A DNA stretch of 33,780 nt from Hyphomonadaceae bacterium. GTDB taxonomy: Bacteria > Pseudomonadota > Alphaproteobacteria > Caulobacterales > Maricaulaceae. Location of the stretch: positions 1-33,780 of the forward strand of contig JACOMS010000017.1 of NCBI GenBank assembly GCA_014324115.1. Reading direction: 5' to 3'. A program made the position numbers and the translations under genes. The notes under the pieces were generated by a model. The model made no database searches. It was given only the letters and a program-made list of their open reading frames with translations, and had not been told where the DNA came from. Of the stretch, positions 1-7,017 are shown in pieces. Every line of letters begins with the position of its first letter. Within the stretch, counting starts at the first letter, position 1.

Positions 1-1
1 G

Positions 2-946
2 CAGATGCTCAACATGACGTCGGATGCGCATTTGTTCCGCACCCGGGAGGAACTGGAAGAGCAGGAGGGGGCCTACCCCCTGGGCGGCAATATCTTCGCC
101 GGCCCGACGGGCAACTGGCTGCCGCTTTATGTCGGAAGAATGATCTGGCACTTTGATCATCGCGCTGCATCGGTCGAAGTCAACGCAGCCAATCTGCACC
201 ACGCAACCTTGAGTAGCGCGGTGCCCGATGACCGCAAGGCCGACCCACACTTCGTTCCCACCCCTCAATACTGGGTGCCGGAAAGCGAGGTTGATCTGCC
301 TTCCGGCCTCCCGTGGACATTCGCCCTTCGGCTCATCACCAACCCGACCAATGCCCGCACAATGGTTGCCACAATTGTTCCAAAGGCCGGATTTGGCAAC
401 AATGCCCCGCTTCTGTTGCCCGAAGACGTTGAGGCCTATCGCTCCTGCATTGACCGGATGGTGGCCAACCTCAATTCTCTGGCCCTGGACTTTGTGGCAA
501 GGTCCAAGATGCAGGGCACAAATATGAATTGGTACATCGTCGAACAACTGCCCGTTATCCCGCCCGAACGTTTCGATAAGGTACGCTTCGGCCCGAAGAG
601 CGCCGCCGACATTGTGCGCGCGGCCGTGCTTGAACTCACCTACACCGCCCATGATATGGCGCCGTTTGCCCGGGACATGGGCCATGTGGACGACAGCGGC
701 AATGTCAGGCCGCCCTTCGTCTGGGATTCGGAGCGCCGCCTCACCCTGCGCGCCAAACTCGACGCGCTGTTCTTCTACCTCTATGGCATCACCGACCGCG
801 ACGACATCCGCTATATTTATTCCACCTTTCCCATCATCGAGCGCGAGGAAACAGCCGTCCACGGCCGATACCGCTCCCGCGAGCTCTGCCTCGCCTGGAT
901 GAACGCCCTCGCCGCCAACACCCCCGACGCGGATATCAGACTATGA
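2..946 (+). CDS. C-terminal part of an N6-adenine-type DNA methyltransferase (5' end outside the window)
   Basis: The frame is open from the first bases, so the gene starts upstream; the ATG at 5 is probably internal. The visible 314 residues look like the C-terminal target-recognition half of large Eco57I/TaqI-like SAM-dependent methyltransferases. Recognisable pieces are the segment around VGRMIWHFDHRAA, the segment ITNPTNARTMVA, the LNSLALDFVARSKMQGT block followed by NWYIVEQLPVIPPERF, and the late FFYLYGITDRDDIRYI helix with FPIIERE. The catalytic SAM-binding and NPPY motifs would lie in the missing N-terminal part. Enzymes of this build methylate adenine in restriction-modification, BREX or DISARM-like defence loci; which one cannot be told here. 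The stop codon overlaps an ATG (ATGA at 943-946), a sign that another gene once followed in the same operon. Its last bases are repeated twice downstream. Confidence 0.75.
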   Translation, partial: QMLNMTSDAHLFRTREELEEQEGAYPLGGNIFAGPTGNWLPLYVGRMIWHFDHRAASVEVNAANLHHATLSSAVPDDRKADPHFVPTPQYWVPESEVDLPSGLPWTFALRLITNPTNARTMVATIVPKAGFGNNAPLLLPEDVEAYRSCIDRMVANLNSLALDFVARSKMQGTNMNWYIVEQLPVIPPERFDKVRFGPKSAADIVRAAVLELTYTAHDMAPFARDMGHVDDSGNVRPPFVWDSERRLTLRAKLDALFFYLYGITDRDDIRYIYSTFPIIEREETAVHGRYRSRELCLAWMNALAANTPDADIRL

Positions 947-950
947 GCCG
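919..950 (+). repeat. Copy A of the methyltransferase-tail direct repeat
   Basis: These 32 bases cover the last nine codons of the adenine methyltransferase gene, its stop, and the first bases of the overlapping ORF. The core CCCCCGACGCGG and ATCAGAC recurs at 5546-5577 (30 of 32 bases identical) and at 8870-8903 (29 of 32 aligned bases, plus two extra C). All three copies have the same orientation. Homology with copy B extends upstream to 869. This is the only copy attached to an intact gene end. Confidence 0.8.
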
Positions 951-990
951 CATCAACATCACCCGCGCAGTCAAGTATATGCGCATATGA
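943..990 (+). pseudogene. Truncated start of the gene that followed the methyltransferase (15 codons)
   Basis: An ATG overlapping the methyltransferase stop by ATGA opens a frame that ends after 15 residues (MSRINITRAVKYMRI). Such an overlap normally marks a translationally coupled partner gene, yet nothing longer follows before the cytosine methyltransferase. I read it as the stump of an operon partner replaced when the next cassette came in. It is too short to identify. The remaining bases to 1148 carry a TATAAA-like element at 1060-1065 and no other clear feature. Confidence 0.35.
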
Positions 991-1148
991 GCATGCTCGG
1001 AGAACAGACAGGGGTTTTATGGAACAACCGGTGCTACTCTTTCAAATCAGAAATTTTCGTATAAACTGCGATTTGATGAGTAATCAGAAGCGCGATTGGT
1101 GTTTCGGAAATAAGCCGGGCTGATAATTGTGCCCAAAGTGAGAGTGGA

Positions 1149-2147
1149 ATGGAAATTCTGAGTCTGTTTTGTGGGTGCGGAGGTCTTGATCGCGGATTTG
1201 AAGATGCGGGCTTCCATACGGCTCTCGCTTATGATCGTCGGGAATCCGGCCTGAATTCGTGGCGTACCAATCGAAAAAACAAAAAATCGAAAGCCCTCAA
1301 CCGGGATATTTCGAAACTCACAATCACCCAACTGGACAAGGACTATGGTTCCGAATTTTTACCAAGAGGTGTTATAGGCGGTCCTCCCTGCCAGGGCTTT
1401 TCTATCGCCAATAGATTCGGTTCGAAGGATGATGCCAGAAACCAGCTGGTCGACAAATTTTTTAACATTGCGCTTCGACTGCACAAAAGGTCGGAACTGG
1501 ATTTTATTCTTATGGAAAATGTTCCGGCAATCGCTGGCATTCGGGGTGGCGATATTCTCGAAAAACAAAAGAAGAAACTCTCCGGGCATTTTGATGTCCA
1601 TGAGGAAGTTTTAGATGCGCAGGATTACGGGGTTGCCCAAAGACGAAGAAGGCTGTTCCTGGTGGCAATAAGCACAAAAATTAAAAACTCGGGAATTTGG
1701 TCATTTCCTGAAAAACAAAAAGAAATGAAAAATGTGAGAGATGTTATAGGCAGCCTTCCTGAACCGGTTTTTTTCAACCGATCCATTGAGAAGGGCGATA
1801 TTCCTTTCCATCCAAATCACTGGTGTATGACCCCCAAGTCGCCCAAATTTAAATCGGGTGAGTTGGTTGAAGGCTACAAGGACAAAAGGAGTTTTCGAAC
1901 GCTTAGCTGGGATGAACCAAGTTACACCGCTTCCTATGGAAATCGTGAGGTGCATGTTCACCCCAATGGGCATCGTCGACTATCCGTGCTTGAGGCGATG
2001 CTCATTCAGGGGTTTAAGAAAAATTACAAGCTGTCGGGAACTCTTTCCGACCAGATTACACAGGTTAGTGAAGCCCTGCCTCCCCCTTTGGCTTTTGCCG
2101 TTAGCTTGAAACTGAGACATCATCTTCTTACAGCTACTGGTTCATAA
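1149..2147 (+). CDS. DNA (cytosine-5-)-methyltransferase
   Basis: A complete 332-residue C5-cytosine methyltransferase. Motif I is FCGCGGL at residues 7-13 (SAM binding), motif IV is GGPPCQGFS at 77-85 with catalytic Cys81, motif VI is ENV at 123-125, and motif VIII is QRRRRLF at 164-170. A variable target-recognition region follows, then motif IX/X with QVSEALPPPLAFAVS near the C-terminus. It would methylate a specific sequence so that a partner nuclease or ATPase complex spares self DNA. The start has a weak purine-rich leader (GTGAGAGTGGA) and an early ATG that fits motif I spacing. Codons are richer in AAA, TTT and ATT than in the metabolic genes, suggesting transfer. Its 3' end overlaps the convergent gene by 14 bases. 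No very-short-patch repair gene accompanies it. Confidence 0.93.
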   Translation: MEILSLFCGCGGLDRGFEDAGFHTALAYDRRESGLNSWRTNRKNKKSKALNRDISKLTITQLDKDYGSEFLPRGVIGGPPCQGFSIANRFGSKDDARNQLVDKFFNIALRLHKRSELDFILMENVPAIAGIRGGDILEKQKKKLSGHFDVHEEVLDAQDYGVAQRRRRLFLVAISTKIKNSGIWSFPEKQKEMKNVRDVIGSLPEPVFFNRSIEKGDIPFHPNHWCMTPKSPKFKSGELVEGYKDKRSFRTLSWDEPSYTASYGNREVHVHPNGHRRLSVLEAMLIQGFKKNYKLSGTLSDQITQVSEALPPPLAFAVSLKLRHHLLTATGS

Positions 2148-3354
2148 CGCAGTTATACACCATATCGTGTTTCGACAGCCAGTTCCTGTATTCTCCCCCT
2201 TGAGAACCAACGGAATATCCTGCCTCGGTCAGTAATTTAATGTTTTCCTCGACTAATTCTTCATAAGTGCATTTGTTGCTTTTCAAATAATCATCAAGAT
2301 TGGTCATGGAGTATGATTTTTCCAGAGCTTCCATATGATCATTTTCATACGGAAATTTCGGGGGTGGATTTTGTGTCTTTTCCTCGGTTAAGCCTGATCT
2401 GTCGACAACACTCGCTGGCAATTTTTCGATAAGGTAACATATGCTCACCATGTTTGCGACAAGTGGCTTGTGCCCGAATGTGGAATAACAAAATCCATCC
2501 AATGTTTTGACCCGGGCTTTTGCACTCTCCCCCAAGTGGACTAACCATTTTGAGATGCCCAAAGTGGCAAAATTCAGGAACTCCGCAGAGTGTTCTGCCC
2601 GGACTCTACAATAAAAATCATCCAGATTGCCTGCTCCTTCGAATTTGCTCTCCAGTGCTTTTTTGAATGAATCACAAGCGTCATGGTTTGTCTTGACTGA
2701 TGTAAAGAGTGAATCCAGTGATTTTTCTTCGACATTCCCTTGTTGGATGTGTGAAGTTATCAGCAATATCCAAGGTTCAGAACACTTGTTTATTTGATAT
2801 TCAAAGATGGCCTTTAAACCATCAATTAGTCTCGCCGCAGATTTTACATCGCCGCTTGCTATCGACTTGCAGGCATCAATATTTACCAGCTGGTAAGGCC
2901 CTCCCCTAATCAGCGCTGTATTTTCGGGAGATTTTGGTTTCCCCAAGTTTTGAAAAGAAAGGTTGCGAACATTCGATTCGGAAACAACGACATTTCCGTG
3001 GTCGTTCCTGAACTGACTAATATTTTGACGCAACCGATCTTGTTGTTTGGACTGGTCGTAGCAAAAACCCGTGTAGTGAAGTCGCACATTGAACCTTCTG
3101 CAAAGCTTGATCATTAATCTCACGTCAAGTAGATCCGGGCCGGGCAGCGTAAAGTATTTTAATGGAACCTCTCCCTCAAAATGCTTTGCTTTTTTAAGCT
3201 CCTGAATTCTTTCTTTGGCATAATGTTGCCACTGATGTTTTCTTACGTACTGCTTTCTAGGTTTGTGCCATGGCTCAAAGTCGAGAGGTGAAGGTGCCTC
3301 CAGTTCCACCTCCGGACGAACAAATTCCGATTGAAAATCATCTTCAGCTGTCAT
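2134..3354 (-). CDS. PP_RS20740-type protein, partner of cytosine methyltransferase and GHKL ATPase
   Basis: A 406-residue soluble protein with an acidic N-terminus, then FEPWHKPRKQYVRKHQW (about 26-42), LKYFTLPGPDLLDVRLM (about 64-80), NIDACKSI (about 158-165) and EPWILLITSHI (about 193-203). This order matches, from memory, the PP_RS20740 family, which is repeatedly found beside C5 methyltransferases and HSP90-like ATPases. The LPGPDLLDVR stretch and the later VNIDAC stretch resemble strands of a Rossmann-like fold, but no catalytic motif is clear and no PD-(D/E)XK nuclease signature is obvious. It sits 7 bases downstream of the ATPase gene on the same strand, so the two are very probably co-transcribed. 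Biochemical role unknown; a restriction or recognition subunit is an inference from context. Confidence 0.7.
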   Translation of the reverse strand: MTAEDDFQSEFVRPEVELEAPSPLDFEPWHKPRKQYVRKHQWQHYAKERIQELKKAKHFEGEVPLKYFTLPGPDLLDVRLMIKLCRRFNVRLHYTGFCYDQSKQQDRLRQNISQFRNDHGNVVVSESNVRNLSFQNLGKPKSPENTALIRGGPYQLVNIDACKSIASGDVKSAARLIDGLKAIFEYQINKCSEPWILLITSHIQQGNVEEKSLDSLFTSVKTNHDACDSFKKALESKFEGAGNLDDFYCRVRAEHSAEFLNFATLGISKWLVHLGESAKARVKTLDGFCYSTFGHKPLVANMVSICYLIEKLPASVVDRSGLTEEKTQNPPPKFPYENDHMEALEKSYSMTNLDDYLKSNKCTYEELVEENIKLLTEAGYSVGSQGGEYRNWLSKHDMVYNCVMNQ

Positions 3355-3361
3355 GTTGAAC

Positions 3362-5266
3362 TCAGCGATAGATATTTATCAATTTGATTAAATCGGAAAC
3401 AAGCGCGGCTCTTTTTTCAGGCGATAATTTTTCAAGCACCCCATACGCTTCAAGAATTGTCGCTATCTCCTTCTGCAAATCACTATCCCCGGTCTCGACT
3501 GATGAATTTTCGGGCCAGGCAATTCTTGAATCGCCTATCTGGACAATAGACTCTCTGGTTATTTTATCCTTGATTATTTCGGGAGTCGGGACAGCGTAAT
3601 TTTTTCCACGTGTCTTTTCCCAGATTTCCCGAACATACTCCGACGATTGTTTGCGTTCTGATTCTTTTTGGGCCCGCTGTTTCTTTTCACGGATAATACC
3701 GCCTATCCGCTTATGTTGGGTCGCGAACTGCTTGAATGCGTTGTGTAACCATTGTTGAATATAGAGATAATGTGTGCTGCTTGAATTAAACGATTCCCGA
3801 TCAATATTGATTGCTCCATCCAATCCTTCATGGACGAAAATCTCACACGTAACCTGTCTCTTCCTCGTTTGCTCCGATGTTTTGTAAGCGAGGAACTCCG
3901 GATCGAATAGTGCTCCGCTTGCGCCATTTACCCTTATCAATGCACCAATACTCTCCTTCGGTATAATTTTGGAATTCCAGTAAAGATAGGCCTCAAAAGA
4001 CAATTTGCCACCAGTCCTTCTCGGGTCTATATCTTTAAACAGCTCCCCGGACTTCCCTATAAAGAGCATGGGTTTTTCGAGCGATTTGTCTCCCTGAAGC
4101 TCACTGGATATGAAGACAGGTCTCCTGAGTGTAACGCCATCAATTTGTACTTCAAATTCAGAATTTCCATTTTTGTTGAGCTCATCCAACCCAAAAGCAT
4201 GCGCTACTGTCCGCTCCGGACGAAATTCGGTTTCTTTTGCAACACCTTTTGGACTGTTTGAGAGTTTAAAGTACCTGATCGGCATATCGCCCGTTAATTC
4301 AAATGGATGCTTTTCGCCAATATACGGCAGTGGAGCAGAAAGGCTTAAGCGCCAGATCATTTCCAGATAAGTGTCGAAATGGGACAAGTCTTTTTGCTCG
4401 CGAAGCAAGGTCTTTTCCTCAGTCGCTGCCCTAAAGAATTCTGTGAACTTTTGCTCGGAAGAATCTTTATCGTCCCAAGGTAACTCATGTTCTGAGATTA
4501 CCTTTTCGTTCTTCGGATCAACCCTGCCGATATGATAGGTTGGTTTCCGGAGAATTTGCATATTCCCCAATGAGTCATCCCTGGTTTGTTCTTCTATTGT
4601 TTCCCACATCTCCGCACTTTGCAACTTCTTGCGAACAGCGTCTAAAATGGAATAGAGGACTATGGTTGTTCCCTGAGCATCAGTGTCAGGGTCTCTTTCA
4701 GAATGGGCGAGATAGGAACCACCTGTATACATTTCTGCATCGTCATCGGCCAGTTTGTTTTCCTCGTGTGCGTGAAGGCTTATGGTCGCTGAAACCAACT
4801 TATCGCTTCCCTTTACTTTGGAAATTATCTGAAATTTTTTGGTAAGCTGCGCAACTGCGAACAACCCAATACCAATTCTTCCGATCAGTTTTCTACCTCC
4901 CGGGCTTCTGGCAGGATCTTCTCCTGAAACAGTACCAAGTTTCTTTCCCTCTGATGTTCGTTTCGAACTGCCACCTATATTTTTCAGCATATGCGCGAGA
5001 GTACTGGCGTTCATTCCGTTTCCGTCGTCGGTAATTTTGATTTCCGAGAAGAATGGGTAGTCGGTACTGATGCTCACCGTGGTAGCATCCGCATCATAAG
5101 CATTTGAAACTAACTCTCTAAATGCGGACCAAGGTTCCCTGTAAATCCCGTCTGTGACGTGCGCAATAATCCGGTTGCTCGTAAGAAGTTGTCCTTCTAC
5201 AGCCTCTTCCGAACTCCCGGATTTTTTTATTTGTTCGTCTAACGGAATTTCAGCTACTTCGGCCAA
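3362..5266 (-). CDS. GHKL/MORC-like ATPase of a restriction-modification-type cassette
   Basis: A GHKL-fold (HSP90/MutL/MORC-like) ATPase. Counting from the proposed start, the N box ELVSNAYDAD is at 51-60 (Glu51 as likely general base, Asn55 for magnesium), the G1 box DDGNGM at 80-85 and the G2 box GRIGIGLFAV at 129-138. The rest is a long, charged C-terminal region with a Lys/Arg/Glu-rich helical segment near 545-580. I prefer a TTG start at 5266: AGGGGAG lies six bases before it, a promoter-like pair sits just upstream, and the N box then falls at a normal distance from the N-terminus, giving 634 residues. An ATG at 5404 would add 46 poorly conserved-looking residues. Prokaryotic MORC-like ATPases next to DNA methylases were proposed by Aravind's group to act in restriction-modification; whether this one translocates, clamps or signals on DNA is unknown. 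Confidence 0.85.
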   Translation of the reverse strand: MAEVAEIPLDEQIKKSGSSEEAVEGQLLTSNRIIAHVTDGIYREPWSAFRELVSNAYDADATTVSISTDYPFFSEIKITDDGNGMNASTLAHMLKNIGGSSKRTSEGKKLGTVSGEDPARSPGGRKLIGRIGIGLFAVAQLTKKFQIISKVKGSDKLVSATISLHAHEENKLADDDAEMYTGGSYLAHSERDPDTDAQGTTIVLYSILDAVRKKLQSAEMWETIEEQTRDDSLGNMQILRKPTYHIGRVDPKNEKVISEHELPWDDKDSSEQKFTEFFRAATEEKTLLREQKDLSHFDTYLEMIWRLSLSAPLPYIGEKHPFELTGDMPIRYFKLSNSPKGVAKETEFRPERTVAHAFGLDELNKNGNSEFEVQIDGVTLRRPVFISSELQGDKSLEKPMLFIGKSGELFKDIDPRRTGGKLSFEAYLYWNSKIIPKESIGALIRVNGASGALFDPEFLAYKTSEQTRKRQVTCEIFVHEGLDGAINIDRESFNSSSTHYLYIQQWLHNAFKQFATQHKRIGGIIREKKQRAQKESERKQSSEYVREIWEKTRGKNYAVPTPEIIKDKITRESIVQIGDSRIAWPENSSVETGDSDLQKEIATILEAYGVLEKLSPEKRAALVSDLIKLINIYR

Positions 5267-5291
5267 GCGGCGCTCCCCTAAAACACCGGTA

Positions 5292-5320
5292 CAACTAAAC
5301 CAGAGCCGATGGGATATCAA
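5292..5320 (-). promoter_or_regulatory. Candidate promoter of the ATPase operon
   Basis: On the minus strand TTGATA (5320-5315) and TAGTTG (5297-5292) are separated by 17 bases. Transcription would start near 5285, just upstream of the TTG codon at 5266 and downstream of the alternative ATG at 5404, so it supports the shorter protein. The -10 match is poor. Confidence 0.3.
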
Positions 5321-5441
5321 TCGTTTAATTTCGAAGGCTGGGTTACGGTGTCGTGAAAGCGGTTGGTTTTCCCCATTATTTATGACCTGTCTCTGTCCAT
5401 GCACACGGTCGGGAGCTGTCAGACTACACGAAGAAGGAGAT

Positions 5442-5471
5442 ATGGCAAGTCGGATTGTTCTTGGTGCTTGA
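5442..5471 (+). other. Nine-residue ORF behind a strong ribosome binding site
   Basis: GAAGGAGAT directly precedes an ATG that encodes MASRIVLGA and then stops. The site is much better than those of most intact genes nearby. It may be the surviving start of a deleted gene whose body was lost when the methyltransferase tail (copy B) came to lie here, or a leader peptide. The rest of 5405-5648 shows copy B and nothing else I can support. Confidence 0.25.
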
Positions 5472-5510
5472 CCGGACCCTATATATCCCCATGGGGAACC
5501 GGCGTGTCAA

Positions 5511-5577
5511 TACCGCTCCCGCGAGCTTTGCCTTACCTGGATGAACACCCCCGACGCGGATATCAGACTGTGAACCG
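5511..5577 (+). pseudogene. Copy B: detached 3' end of an adenine methyltransferase gene
   Basis: The stretch from TACCGCTCCCGCGAGCT to the stop reads YRSRELCLTWMN then TPDADIRL in one frame, the same ending as the methyltransferase gene at 869-946. It differs by a 15-base in-frame deletion between two AAC triplets (ALAAN lost) and a few substitutions. Upstream of 5511 the similarity stops abruptly. The last 32 bases (5546-5577) are the shared core of copies A, B and C. It is a displaced gene end, as left on the far side of an insertion at the 3' end of a gene. Confidence 0.75.
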
Positions 5578-5648
5578 TGACAAGCCGGATACTTGTCGTT
5601 TCTACGGTCCCATGTCATGCAGGACGCAGAAAAAACACGAGTGAAAAA

Positions 5649-6320
5649 ATGGGCAAGCGTTACACACTCTACATTGATGCCTTCAGCCCCGGGACCATCC
5701 CGATGGCGCGGCTGGCACAGTATATGCAAAACTTTGCCGCCCTGCTCGGTCATGAGAGCGCGGTTCGCCTCCAAGGGCTGGAATCCGGCAGCACCCGGAT
5801 CGTCACCGCGGTTGATCTGGAATATGTGCCGAAGGTTGACCGTCGCCTTGATAACGCCACCGGATTTGTCTATGAAGGTGAAGACGAAAGCGCCAGGATC
5901 ATCCCGTTTCCCGGTGCGAGCGGAGCAAAGCCGATGACCTGCGGCCCCTTCCATCAGGAAGATACGCTTGACGGCATTTTGATCAGTGTCAGCGGTGCGA
6001 GTGAAACTGTACGCCTTCAGCTTCAGAACGGTGACATCACATACACCGGTATTCAGACCCATCGTGAGATGGCACGTGACATCGCCGGGCATATGTATGA
6101 ACCCATGCGTATCTATGGGGTTGGCAAGTGGATGCGCGATGAGGCGGGTAAATGGATTCTCAAGACGTTCCGTGTCGACAGCTATGAGGTTCTTGAGGCT
6201 GACGATCTCAAAGATGTCATCCATGACATGCGTGCCGTTGAGGGCAGCGCGTGGAAGGCCATGGTGGATCCCCTTAGTACCCTGAGAGCCCTGCGCGAGA
6301 AGGATAACGGTCTGCACTGA
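5649..6320 (+). CDS. Conserved protein of unknown function, operon partner of a PIN-domain protein
   Basis: A 223-residue soluble protein beginning MGKRYTLYIDAFSPGTIPMARL. I do not recognise a named domain, but the style (YIDAF near the N-terminus, a central GPFHQEDTLDGILISVSG segment, and GVGKWMRDEAGKWILKTFRV near 175-195) agrees with uncharacterised proteins I recall being encoded just before PIN-domain genes. Its stop overlaps the next start as TGATG, so the two are translationally coupled. By position it could be the antitoxin of the PIN nuclease, though it is far larger than usual VapB antitoxins and shows no AbrB, MetJ/Arc or Phd-type DNA-binding motif. A longer reading from GTG-like codons near 5577 would run into copy B and is unlikely. 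Confidence 0.7.
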   Translation: MGKRYTLYIDAFSPGTIPMARLAQYMQNFAALLGHESAVRLQGLESGSTRIVTAVDLEYVPKVDRRLDNATGFVYEGEDESARIIPFPGASGAKPMTCGPFHQEDTLDGILISVSGASETVRLQLQNGDITYTGIQTHREMARDIAGHMYEPMRIYGVGKWMRDEAGKWILKTFRVDSYEVLEADDLKDVIHDMRAVEGSAWKAMVDPLSTLRALREKDNGLH

Positions 6321-6823
6321 TGGTTGTTTTCGACAGTTCCGTTCTGCTCCTTGTCCTTTATCCCGCCGCCAGACCGCCCAACGATCCCGACACAGGACAA
6401 CCTCTGGAAAAAGCGGCGGAGCGGATTGAATATCTGATTGAAAAGCTCACGATTGACAAAGAACAGATTCTTGTTCCGACTCCGGTTTTGAGCGAAGTGT
6501 TGGTTCACGCCGGTGATGCCTTGCAGCCCTATCTCAATAAGCTGGACAGGCAGGCCGCCTTCAAAATTGTGCCTTTTGACCGGAAGGCGGCCATAGAAGC
6601 CGCCCTGTCCACAAAGGATGCAATCCAGAGAGGCGGAAAAGGTGTTGATGCGGCAAATCCCGGTGCAACCGGGACCAAAATCAAATTTGATCGGCAGATC
6701 GTGGCCATCGCCAGGGCGCAGGGAGCGCATACGGTCTATTCGGATGATGCTGACATCCACAATTATGCGACGTATGCCGGTTTGAAAGCGAAGCGTCTGG
6801 TCGATCTCGACATGCCGCCGTAA
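6320..6823 (+). CDS. PIN-domain ribonuclease (VapC-like toxin candidate)
   Basis: A 167-residue PIN-domain protein. The acidic metal site is visible: Asp5 in VVFDSSVLL, Glu59 in PTPVLSEVLV, Asp124 in IKFDRQIVAIA and Asp142/Asp143 in YSDDADIHNYA. This order is typical of VapC-type magnesium-dependent endoribonucleases. It is longer than the usual 130-140 residues because of an insertion near residues 15-40 and a Gly-rich loop near 104-120. It is co-translated with the preceding 223-residue protein. A toxin-antitoxin or RNA-based defence role is inferred from fold and neighbours. Confidence 0.85.
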   Translation: MVVFDSSVLLLVLYPAARPPNDPDTGQPLEKAAERIEYLIEKLTIDKEQILVPTPVLSEVLVHAGDALQPYLNKLDRQAAFKIVPFDRKAAIEAALSTKDAIQRGGKGVDAANPGATGTKIKFDRQIVAIARAQGAHTVYSDDADIHNYATYAGLKAKRLVDLDMPP

Positions 6824-6963
6824 AAACCCCGGCACGCTTTCGACCGCGACCCGCCGAAAACGTGAAGCCGCCCTGTCCGCAGGCTGGAGTGCGTTACCCA
6901 AAACTCCGCCGCTTGATGTAACCAATCCCTGCACAGAAGCATTGCTGATTTTGAATTCGTTAC

Positions 6964-6990
6964 ATTTGGTCCACCACAGGTAGACCAAAT
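6964..6990. promoter_or_regulatory. Inverted repeat upstream of the AbiE genes (operator candidate)
   Basis: ATTTGGTC (6964-6971) and GACCAAAT (6983-6990) form a perfect 8-base inverted repeat with an 11-base spacer, followed by an AT-rich TATATAAA element at 6997-7004. It lies 28 bases before the first ATG of the AbiEi gene. AbiEi antitoxins are known to repress their own operon by binding inverted repeats, which makes this a likely operator. Confidence 0.45.
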
Positions 6991-7017
6991 CGACAATATA
7001 TAAATTTTTGGATTGAT

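Noticed and set aside
5424-6317. A 297-codon open frame on the - strand
   Set aside because: Opposite the PIN partner gene and copy B; no start signal and no family resemblance.
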